In this document: piece by piece, positions 35,800-43,069 of the stretch
Numbering within the stretch: position 1 is the first letter of the stretch
How the letters are laid out: each line of letters starts with the position of its first letter
Assembly: GCA_046331625.1 (NCBI GenBank)
Contig: JAXLQL010000015.1
Location: 123,948-187,947, forward strand
DNA length: 64,000 nucleotides
From: JAXLQL01 sp046331625
GTDB lineage: Bacteria; Acidobacteriota; Terriglobia; Bryobacterales; Bryobacteraceae
Direction: 5' to 3'
The notes under the pieces: model-generated
What the model was told of the DNA's origin: nothing
Seen by the model: only the letters and a program-made list of their open reading frames with translations
Database searches by the model: none
Translations under genes and position numbers: made by a program

Positions 35800-36591
35800 T
35801 CAGACGGGCCCGGCCTTTTCTTTTGTGAAGTCCGCGATGGCTCTGGCCACGTCGGCGCTACGTTCTATGGGGAGCATGTGGGTCTCCTTACCGAAGAGTT
35901 GGAGGCGGCAGTTTGGGATGAGGCGCGCTGTTTCCTGGCAGGCTGCGGAGTCGAAGACTTGGTCGCCACCGCCGCATAGGAGCAGGGTTGGGCACTGCAC
36001 CTGCCGTGCAAAGTCCGCGTTTCGCTCGAACTCTGGTCCGAAGAGGCGGCGGTAGTCTTCGAGAATGGCGTCAGGGGCCCGCATTTGTTCCGCCATCTTC
36101 GATGCGTCCATCGCGAGCTTCGCGCGGAGCAGCCAGTTGTACCACGGCCTTCGGAACAAGAGCGCATTCTCGCGGGCGAGGCTCGCGAGGTCGTGGCGTT
36201 CGAGCGCTTCGAATTGGCTTCGCAGCATTCGCTGCCCGTTGAGTGAGAAGCGATGTGCGGAAGACAGGAGCACGAGGCGGCGGGTGAGCTCCGGATGTTG
36301 CGCTGCGAAGCGCAACGCGACGATGCCGCCGAACGAGATTCCTATGAGCAGGTCCGGCGCGGAGCCTATGGCTGCGGCCATGCTTTCGACGATGCCGTTG
36401 AAGTCCTGGCCGCCGGTGTAACCGAGGATCGTGAAGCGGTAGCCGGGTAGCAGTTGCTCGATCTGCTTCGCGTATCGATCGGGGCGGCGGACTGTGTCGA
36501 GGCGCCGGAATAGGGCGTTGACGCCGAAGAAGATGGTCGCCGAACGGTCGCCTGTGCCGCCGTGGATGGAGGGTACGCCGATACTCGTCAA
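35800..36591 (-). CDS. Cytoplasmic alpha/beta hydrolase
   Basis: A 263-residue alpha/beta hydrolase without a signal peptide. The nucleophile elbow is GISFGG; the acid is probably in GGGDQVFD and the catalytic His in FGKETHMLPIER, all spaced as in the family. A Pro/hydrophobic lid lies around residues 135-180. Substrate unknown. It ends 33 bases from the receptor gene, convergently. Confidence 0.85.
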   Translation of the reverse strand: MTSIGVPSIHGGTGDRSATIFFGVNALFRRLDTVRRPDRYAKQIEQLLPGYRFTILGYTGGQDFNGIVESMAAAIGSAPDLLIGISFGGIVALRFAAQHPELTRRLVLLSSAHRFSLNGQRMLRSQFEALERHDLASLARENALLFRRPWYNWLLRAKLAMDASKMAEQMRAPDAILEDYRRLFGPEFERNADFARQVQCPTLLLCGGGDQVFDSAACQETARLIPNCRLQLFGKETHMLPIERSADVARAIADFTKEKAGPV

Positions 36592-36609
36592 CGCCCCAGT
36601 CTACCAGCG

Positions 36610-37434
36610 TTACTTTGACTCCCCCGTCGCCACCACCCGCGACTCCGTCTGGAACTTGCGGTACCCATCCCACCGCATCGTCTCCTCCACCCGCAAAGCC
36701 TTCACCATCCCGATCCGCGCCGTCCCCTTGAACCACGCCGCCGCCGGCATCCAGATCTCGTCGCCCACCCGCGCCGCCTCGAACCGCATCCGAGTCCCCT
36801 TCTCGAGCCGCGCCAGGAACCAGCCGAACGAGATCGTGTCGATCACCTCGGCGTCCACTTTCACCCAGCGGTAGTCCTGCTGGCTGATCCACACCTTGCC
36901 CCGCACCCGCGCCAGGAACCCGCCCCGCCGCGACCGTGCCCGGTAACCCGGCTTAGGCGTCGCCTCGAGGACCCAGGCCGCCTTGCCGCTCACCGCCTCC
37001 TCGCCCACCATCCGGAAGTCGAACGCATCGGCCACCTCGCGGCGCCAACTCCGCTCTTCTTCCATCTCCTTGCGATCGGCCGTCCGCTCCCGCTCGGCCT
37101 CCTTCGCCGATTCGCGCGACCGCTTGGCCACCTCGCGGTCCATCTTCGCCTTTTCTTTGGCCTCCTGGTCCGCCGAGAGCGGCTTGCCGTCCACCTCGAT
37201 CAGCCGGCGATACGGCCGCCCGTAGAGCATGGTGACGTCGCGGGTCTTACGTTCGGTGGAGATCCGCTCGCCCTTGGCGTTGTAGCGGATGGACTCGCCG
37301 TGCTCCACGTAGGTGTAGTTGCGCCGAAGCTCGAGGTCGCGGGCGTCCCTTGCCGATGATTTCAGCACGATCTCCCGCGCGTCCTCGGCCACCGCAGCCG
37401 ACGTCACTACCAACAAAAACACCGCGCGCCACAT
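36610..37434 (-). CDS. Secreted protein, possibly LolA-like fold
   Basis: A 274-residue protein with a signal peptide (MWRAVFLLVVTSAAVAED). A charged, helical Lys/Glu/Arg-rich stretch spans residues 85-125. The following beta-rich part (SGKAAWVLEATPKPGYRARS, ARVRGKVWISQQDYRWVKVD) resembles outer-membrane lipoprotein-sorting-like proteins common in acidobacteria. The assignment is by pattern only; function is unknown. Confidence 0.65.
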   Translation of the reverse strand: MWRAVFLLVVTSAAVAEDAREIVLKSSARDARDLELRRNYTYVEHGESIRYNAKGERISTERKTRDVTMLYGRPYRRLIEVDGKPLSADQEAKEKAKMDREVAKRSRESAKEAERERTADRKEMEEERSWRREVADAFDFRMVGEEAVSGKAAWVLEATPKPGYRARSRRGGFLARVRGKVWISQQDYRWVKVDAEVIDTISFGWFLARLEKGTRMRFEAARVGDEIWMPAAAWFKGTARIGMVKALRVEETMRWDGYRKFQTESRVVATGESK

Positions 37435-37494
37435 GCAACGCTAGACGCTGCACGGGACGCGCGGTTTCAGAAAAACTAGCTCGTTGAGTGCGCT

Positions 37495-38256
37495 TTACCG
37501 GCGCGCGCGCTTCCGCGCGATGCCGATCGCCACCAGTCCGACGCCGAAGAGGGCGAACGTCGCCGGCTCGGGGACCGCGGAAAGATCACCCACCTGCTGG
37601 TCGGTGAGAACGCCATCCCAGATCATGATCCGGAACACGCTGCCCGGCACGCCTTCCACTGGGCTCGTCACCGAGTCGTCGATGAAGAACTTCGCCATCT
37701 GGTTGGCCGCGTTGAACACCGCGTCTGACCCGCTATCGGTCTGGGTGAACTGCAGAACGCCGCCAGCATAGGCCTTGAAGGCTCCCGTCACGCTGTTGCG
37801 CGACAGAACGATCGTCACCGGGGTCCCGTTGAAGATCACCTGCGACGGACTGATCGCGCTGCCAGCCCCGAGGAACGACGCCAACAGCGCGCTGGTTCCG
37901 CCAGACGGGCTCTGCTCGGAGTACAAGCCGTTGTCGCTCGCCATGTTCTTGAAATCGAGGATCTTGGCGAACGTGTCGGTCGAGTTCACCCTGGGGAACA
38001 CGAACCGGATGAGCATCGTGTAGTTGTCGGCAAACGGGGTCACTCCGTTCATGAACCCGTTCGAAAGCGACAGCCCTTGGTTGGCGCCGAAGGTGTAATC
38101 GGCTGGGTTGGTCGTCCCGCCGTTTGACGTCAACGCTGGCCCGCCAAGGCTATCGTTCAGATTCCCCTGGAACTGGTAGTCATGAATGAGGGTGGCGCCA
38201 AACGCTGCTGGAACCGCAAGCGCGCACAAGCACGCAAGAGACGTGAGTTTTTTCAC
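37495..38256 (-). CDS. PEP-CTERM-anchored LamG-like protein
   Basis: A 253-residue exported protein. The GTG at 38256 has GGAGGAG 8 bases upstream; the sequence upstream of it is not coding-like. The signal peptide is KKLTSLACLCALAVPAAFG. The middle is a concanavalin A/LamG-like beta-sandwich (LIHDYQFQGNLNDSLGG). The C-terminus VPEPATFALFGVGLVAIGIA followed by RKRARR is the exosortase sorting signal. No exosortase lies in the window. It probably ends up in the cell surface or exopolysaccharide matrix. Confidence 0.88.
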   Translation of the reverse strand: MKKLTSLACLCALAVPAAFGATLIHDYQFQGNLNDSLGGPALTSNGGTTNPADYTFGANQGLSLSNGFMNGVTPFADNYTMLIRFVFPRVNSTDTFAKILDFKNMASDNGLYSEQSPSGGTSALLASFLGAGSAISPSQVIFNGTPVTIVLSRNSVTGAFKAYAGGVLQFTQTDSGSDAVFNAANQMAKFFIDDSVTSPVEGVPGSVFRIMIWDGVLTDQQVGDLSAVPEPATFALFGVGLVAIGIARKRARR

Positions 38257-38311
38257 TGATTTTTCTCCTCCACGAACCACCGGAACTGACAATTCAGTAC
38301 CGGCTTTCAGG

Positions 38312-38339
38312 ATTGTATCAGGCATTCGTGTTTCGCCAA
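38312..38339 (-). promoter_or_regulatory. Sigma70-type promoter for the PEP-CTERM gene
   Basis: On the minus strand TTGGCG (38334-38339) and TACAAT (38312-38317) are separated by 16 bases, about 55 bases upstream of the GTG start. The remaining gap up to the MATE gene at 38501 is G/C-rich and holds nothing else I can name. Confidence 0.55.
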
Positions 38340-38500
38340 CAACCCAATGGTGAGGGATCGTAGGGGCCTACTTGTATGGGATAGCCTAGGCGCAAAAGAG
38401 GGTGTATCCCCCCAGTACTCCCCCTTGGCTATCGCCCGGAAAGCACCCGAGACCCGCCTCTCCCCAGCCACTTCCCCCGCTCTGAGTCACACTAGAATGA

Positions 38501-39910
38501 ATGAGCGCCGAGTCTCCGCCCGCCGAACGCGCCGGCCTGCTCGCGCTCATCCGCGAAGCACTGGCCGGCTCCAACCAGGACTTCACCGAAGGCAGCCTCA
38601 CCCGCGCCATCGCTCTGCTCGCCATCCCGATGGTGCTCGAAATGTCGATGGAGTCGCTGTTCGGCATTGTGGACGCGTTCTTCGTGGCCCGTCTCGGCCG
38701 CGACGCGCTGGCCACGGTGGTGCTCACCGAGTCACTGCTCACGGTGCTGTTCGGAATCGCCATTGGGCTCAGCATGTCGACCACAGCCGTGGTCGCCCGC
38801 CGCTACGGCGAGAAGGACTTCGACGGCGCAGCCCGGGCCGGCATCCAGGCGATCTGGATCGGCGTCGCCGTCTCGGCCCTTACGGCCGTGATCGGAGTTC
38901 TGTTCGCCAAGCCCGTTCTCGGTCTCATGGGTGCCTCCGGGGATATCGTCACGCACGGTTCGATCTTCACCTCGATCATCCTCGGCACCTCAGCCGTCAT
39001 CTTCCTGCTGTTCCTGCTGAACGCGGTCTTTCGCGGGGCGGGCGATGCCGCCATCGCTTTCCGCTCGCTGGCGCTCGCCAATGCCATCAACATCGTGCTC
39101 GAGCCGTGCCTCATCTTCGGACTCGGCCCCTTTCCCGAACTCGGCCTTGCCGGCGCCGCCATCGCCACCTCGATCGGCCGCGGAACCGGAGTCGCCTACC
39201 AGCTCTGGCATCTGTTCAGCGGGCGCGGACGATTGCATGTGCGTCGAACGCAAATGGCCGCTGATTGGCCGGTGATGCGGAACCTGCTCCGCATCTCGCT
39301 CCACGGGATCCTGCAACTCCAGATCGCCACCGCGAGTTGGCTCGGCCTCGTGCGCATCGTCTCCACATTCGGCAGCGCCGCGCTGGCAGGCTACGGACTG
39401 GCACTGCGCACCGTGGTGATGGCCCTGCTGCCCGCTTGGGGCATGAGCAACGCCGCCGCTACGCTCGTGGGCCAGAATCTCGGAGCGGGCAAGCCCGATC
39501 GCGCCGAGCGCGCCGTGTGGCTCACCGGCTTCTACAACATGTGTTTCCTCGGAGCCGTGGGCGCAACGTTCCTCATCGGCGCCGATCGTATCATGGCGCT
39601 GTTCGAGCCCGAACCCCAAGTAATTCCACGGTATCGACTGTCTGCGCATTTTGAGTTATGGATACTTATTCTACGCGTGGGGAATGGTGTTGGTGCAGTC
39701 AAATTCAACGGCGCGGGGGACACAGCCACGCCCACGCGCGTGAACTTTTCCTGCTATTGGATGTTGCAGATCCCCGCGGCGTACTGCCTTGCCATCGTCA
39801 TAGCTGAAACGCGCGGCGTCTTCTGGGCCGTGCCTCATAGCCGAGTCCGCGATGGCGCTGGTCAGCTTCTGGCTCTTCCGCCGGGGCGGCTGAAGACAAA
39901 GCAGGTTTGA
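38501..39910 (+). CDS. MATE-family efflux transporter (3' part frame-disrupted)
   Basis: A 469-codon frame whose first 375 residues are a normal MATE antiporter (GSLTRAIALLAIPMVLEMSM, AGYGLALRTVVMALLPAWGM, ATLVGQNLGAGKPDRAERAV). From about 39630 the annotated frame loses sense. A neighbouring frame supplies CLRILSYGYLFYAWGMVLVQ, the original frame returns at FNGAGDTATPTRVN, and near the end IAESAMALVSFWLFRRGG is again in another frame. Compensating single-base errors near 39630, 39703, 39838 and 39892 would restore a continuous transporter ending KTKQV. Confidence 0.85.
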   Translation: MSAESPPAERAGLLALIREALAGSNQDFTEGSLTRAIALLAIPMVLEMSMESLFGIVDAFFVARLGRDALATVVLTESLLTVLFGIAIGLSMSTTAVVARRYGEKDFDGAARAGIQAIWIGVAVSALTAVIGVLFAKPVLGLMGASGDIVTHGSIFTSIILGTSAVIFLLFLLNAVFRGAGDAAIAFRSLALANAINIVLEPCLIFGLGPFPELGLAGAAIATSIGRGTGVAYQLWHLFSGRGRLHVRRTQMAADWPVMRNLLRISLHGILQLQIATASWLGLVRIVSTFGSAALAGYGLALRTVVMALLPAWGMSNAAATLVGQNLGAGKPDRAERAVWLTGFYNMCFLGAVGATFLIGADRIMALFEPEPQVIPRYRLSAHFELWILILRVGNGVGAVKFNGAGDTATPTRVNFSCYWMLQIPAAYCLAIVIAETRGVFWAVPHSRVRDGAGQLLALPPGRLKTKQV

Positions 39911-39911
39911 T

Positions 39912-40817
39912 TCAACGCACCACGCGGAGCGCCTTGGGAACGATCGTGATCTCGGAAGGCAACATGCCGAGCGCCTCGCCATCCACTTCGACCGACGCGC
40001 TCATACGACTCGGCGCGAAAATGCCTCGCGCGAAAATGGTGCGTCTTCGGGTGCTTGTAGAGGTTCTCGGAGTAGAGCACGTGCAGATCGCGCGCCAGTT
40101 CGAACATCGAGAGCCGGTCAATCACCGTTACCTCGAGCTCGCCATCGTCGAGTAGCGCCCGCGGACACACGTGCATCCCTCCGCCGTGATAGCGGCCATT
40201 GCCGATTGCCACATTGGTGATCGTGTGCGAACCGATGTCCCGGCCATCGAGCGTGATCGACGCCGTCTTCGCCGAGTAGCTGAAGAACACCCGGAAGGTG
40301 GAATAGATGAACGCTACCTTGCCGCCCACTGCCTTGAGGAAATTCTTCGCCCCCGTCGCGACTTCTCCACCCATTCCGAAGCTCACCACGTTGGCGAAGT
40401 AGCGCTCGCGCTCGCCGCCTTCGTGAGCCACGTAGCGGATGCACATTGAGGTCGGTTTCGCGCGCGGGCGCGTTGCCACGCACCAACTCGATAGCGTGCG
40501 TGATGTCGCTGATGCCCAGGCTTCGCTGAAAGTCGCTGCCGGTTCCGAGCGGAAGCAGCGCCAGCACCGCGCCCTACCGCACGGGTTCGCCTCGTCGAAG
40601 AATCCGTTCACCACTTCGTTGACGGTTCCGTCTCCGCCTACCGAGACGATCCGCTCATAGCCCGCCGACAACAGCTCGCGCGCGAGCGCGGTGGCATGAT
40701 TCGGAGCGCTGGTGAATCGGGTGTCGATGCCGCCCAGCCGCGGCGCCAGATCGTCCCACAGCTTTCCCGTCTTGCCGCTGGCTGAGTGGGGACTCGGTCG
40801 ATGGCTGCCGTCTTCAT
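39912..40817 (-). CDS. Diacylglycerol/lipid kinase-like protein (frame-disrupted)
   Basis: A DAGK/YegS/LCB5-type lipid kinase. Visible motifs are ASGKTGKLWDDLAPRL (nucleotide loop), SVGGDGTVNEVVNGFFDEA, LLPLGTGSDFQRSLGISDIT, VSFGMGGEVATGAKNFLKA and the C-terminal VDGEALGMLPSEITIVPKAL. These lie in three frames; breaks are near 40775, 40580, 40460 and 40010. A start at 40817 (MKTAAIDRV) is proposed from the ATGA junction with the epimerase gene. It would phosphorylate a lipid or alkyl-glycerol intermediate and is the last gene of the lipid operon. Confidence 0.75.
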
Positions 40818-41787
40818 CGTGCGCGTGCGCCTGCAGGTACGCCACGGTGTCGCGCAGGGTCTCTTTGGGGTCGCGCGTGACGAATCCGAGCTTCCGACTT
40901 GCTTTGCTCGAATCGCAATACCAGAAGTGCGCCGACATTTGGATGCTCTCGTCGTCGATGTCGAACTTGCGCCCCACGAGCGGCATCGCACGGCGTAGCA
41001 GCGGAGCCGTGGCGCAGGCGACAGCCACGCTGGCGACGACATCTGGGAGCGCTTGTGCCGGAATCGCGGCGAGCGCCTGGAAGAATTCGCGAAGGTCTGC
41101 CTGGGCCGCCGAGCAAGTACCGCTTCGCCGAGCTTGGTTTCCCTTCTGCATAGCCGCGATCGTGCCCGCGCGCAGTCGCGCGCGTCCACGAAGTTGAGTC
41201 CGCCGCATGGGCAGCGAGAGCACTTGCCCTCCGAGGAACGGCTACATCGCCGGTGGAGGAGCCCGGTCGTCACCGGGACCGAGCAGAAGGGATGGATTCA
41301 CCGAGAGCAGCGGAAGTCCGCGTTCGCGATGGAAGCGTAGCGCCAGCATCTCCTGCTCGATCTTGGTGACGTAGTAGCCCCAGTTCTTCGCCACGTCTGC
41401 CTTGTAGCCCGAACGTTCGTCGTGCTCCACGGGCTCGCGGCTCACCGCCACCGTGCCCGAGGAACTCGCGAGCACCACCCGTTCCACGCCTTGCCGCAGT
41501 GCTGCCTCGCAAACGAGTCGCGTCCCTTCCACGTGGATCTGTTTCATCTTCGGCGTGTCGGCCGGGTTGCGCGAGACAAGTCCGGCGAGATGGTAGATCT
41601 GCCGCACGCCGCTCACGGCGCGCTCCACATCAGAGGCGATGGTGATGTCGCCGCGCACGAGTTCGGTTCCCGCGAGGCCTTCGCCCCGGCAAAGAACGCG
41701 CACCGGACCCGCGCCATTGCGTAGGAGTTGCTCTACCAGGTGCTTGCCGAGGAAGCCCGTAGCTCCGGTGACGAGGATCGGTTTCAT
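40814..41787 (-). CDS. NAD-dependent epimerase/dehydratase-like SDR (frame-disrupted)
   Basis: An extended SDR. The N-terminus MKPILVTGATGFLGKHLVEQ (glycine motif), a YYVTKIEQE Tyr/Lys pair and LLLGPGDDR are in one frame. The middle (STGDV, LGGQVLSLPMR, GLNFVDARDCARA, AAMQKG, YLLGGP) hops between frames at about six places from 41265 to 41100. The C-terminal FWYCDSSKASRKLGFVTRDP is intact. The start at 41787 overlaps the HAD gene stop by 4 bases. The 3' end is approximate. It may reduce or epimerise a lipid head-group or acyl intermediate. Confidence 0.75.
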
Positions 41788-42446
41788 GCGGGTTTCGCCA
41801 TTTGGATCACCGGCCAGTTGCGCTCTCTGGCTTGGCGCAGCAGGCCCGGTTTCGGGTTGGTGGCCACCGGATGCCCCACGGCTTCGAGCATCGGAAGGTC
41901 GGCTTCATCGTCGGAGTAGGCGCGGCAGTCGTCCAGGGAAACATTGTACCCGGCGGCGATGGCGCGAATCGCCTCCACTTTCTCGGCTCCGGCCAAAACC
42001 GGCGGAAGCAGCCGGCCGGTCGCGATCCCACGCTCGAACTCGAGCTTGTTTGAAACATATTTTGCGAACGCATGGCGGCGCGCGAACGGTTCCACGCTGA
42101 TGTCGAGGCTCCCGCTCACGAGGACGTTCGCGAAGCCCTCCGCCTCCGTCCGGGCGAGCAGCGCCGGAACCTCTGGAAACATGTGCGTCGAGAGGTAGCC
42201 GTCGACAAGCGACTTCGATTCCGCCCGGAGCCAATCTTCGCTCAGCCCGCGGTAGTGACGGTAGAAGAGCCGATTGAACAGCTCGCGTGATTTGAGGTCG
42301 GCTGCTTTCAACAATGGCACCGCCAAGCCGAGCGACAACAGGCGCCCCCAGTCTCCTTTTCGGCGCGCGTACCAGACGTATTGGTGCACGACGTTCGAGG
42401 TCACCAAAGTCCCGTCGAAATCGAAGAAGGCGAGTCGATCCGGCAT
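41784..42446 (-). CDS. HAD-IB family phosphatase
   Basis: A 220-residue HAD hydrolase. Motif I is FFDFDGTL with D9 and D11, motif II Ser/Thr lies in VLVSGSLDISVEPFA, and motif III/IV is YSDDEADLPMLEAVG. This is the SerB-like IB subclass, which includes phosphatidylglycerophosphate or lipid phosphatases and phosphoserine phosphatases. It is coupled on both sides (TGATG with plsY, 4-base overlap with the epimerase), so a lipid-phosphate substrate is the best guess. Confidence 0.85.
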   Translation of the reverse strand: MPDRLAFFDFDGTLVTSNVVHQYVWYARRKGDWGRLLSLGLAVPLLKAADLKSRELFNRLFYRHYRGLSEDWLRAESKSLVDGYLSTHMFPEVPALLARTEAEGFANVLVSGSLDISVEPFARRHAFAKYVSNKLEFERGIATGRLLPPVLAGAEKVEAIRAIAAGYNVSLDDCRAYSDDEADLPMLEAVGHPVATNPKPGLLRQARERNWPVIQMAKPA

Positions 42447-43069
42447 CAGCCCCGCGATTGCGCCGCGTCCGCCAGCACCTGGAAGTTCTTCTTGTGGCGC
42501 CACGCCACGAACAGCAGCAGCACCAAGCCGAGTGCCGCGCTGAAGTGGCCCTCGGTCACCGCGAGCAACACCACGAACAGCACCGAAGACGACAGCGAGG
42601 CGATGGTGCCGCGCTCGGGCCACTCGAGTTTCGACCCGACGATCCGCAGCACGATATAGGAGCACACACACGGCAGCAGCGCCTTCGGATACAGCAGCAA
42701 CATTACGCCTGCCGCGGTCGCGATGCCCTTGCCACCGTTGAATCCCAGCCACGGTGAGAAGCAGTGTCCCGCCACCGCCGCCAATCCGTAAGCCCACTGC
42801 GCCATCGCTGGCTCGCCCGCCGCCGTGAGCAGCCAAATCGCGAGCGCGCCCTTCCCGGCGTCTCCGATGAGGCAGATCACCGAGCGCCACTTGCTGTAGC
42901 GCATCACGTTGTTGAAGCCCGGATTGCCGGAGCCGAACTTGGTGATGTCGACTCCGGTGCCGAGCATCGAGAGCTTGGCGAACGGAACCGAGCCGAGCAG
43001 GAACGCCGCTACGAGCTTCGCGACGAAGGCCATGGAAAGCGATTCAAGCATGGATAGCGATTCAAGCAT
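42446..43069 (-). CDS. plsY: Acyl-phosphate:glycerol-3-phosphate acyltransferase PlsY
   Basis: A 207-residue integral membrane protein. The three PlsY motifs are present: GSVPFAKL with SGNPGFNNVMRY, the KGALAIW region, and GHCFSPWLGFNGGKGIATAAG. It makes lysophosphatidate from acyl-phosphate and glycerol-3-phosphate. The N-terminus MLESLSMLESLSMAF comes from an 18-base tandem duplication; MAFVAKL (43033) is an alternative start. It overlaps the upstream fusion gene by 8 bases. Confidence 0.9.
   Translation of the reverse strand: MLESLSMLESLSMAFVAKLVAAFLLGSVPFAKLSMLGTGVDITKFGSGNPGFNNVMRYSKWRSVICLIGDAGKGALAIWLLTAAGEPAMAQWAYGLAAVAGHCFSPWLGFNGGKGIATAAGVMLLLYPKALLPCVCSYIVLRIVGSKLEWPERGTIASLSSSVLFVVLLAVTEGHFSAALGLVLLLFVAWRHKKNFQVLADAAQSRG
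43031..43066. repeat. 18-bp tandem duplication at the 5' end of plsY
   Basis: CATGGAAAGCGATTCAAG is followed directly by CATGGATAGCGATTCAAG, with one mismatch. It adds an MLESLS unit to the PlsY N-terminus and keeps the frame. Confidence 0.9.

Noticed and set aside
39630..41265. Programmed frameshifting in MATE, kinase or epimerase genes
   Set aside because: There are too many shifts in both directions, with no common slippery site or downstream structure; a sequence-quality problem is simpler.
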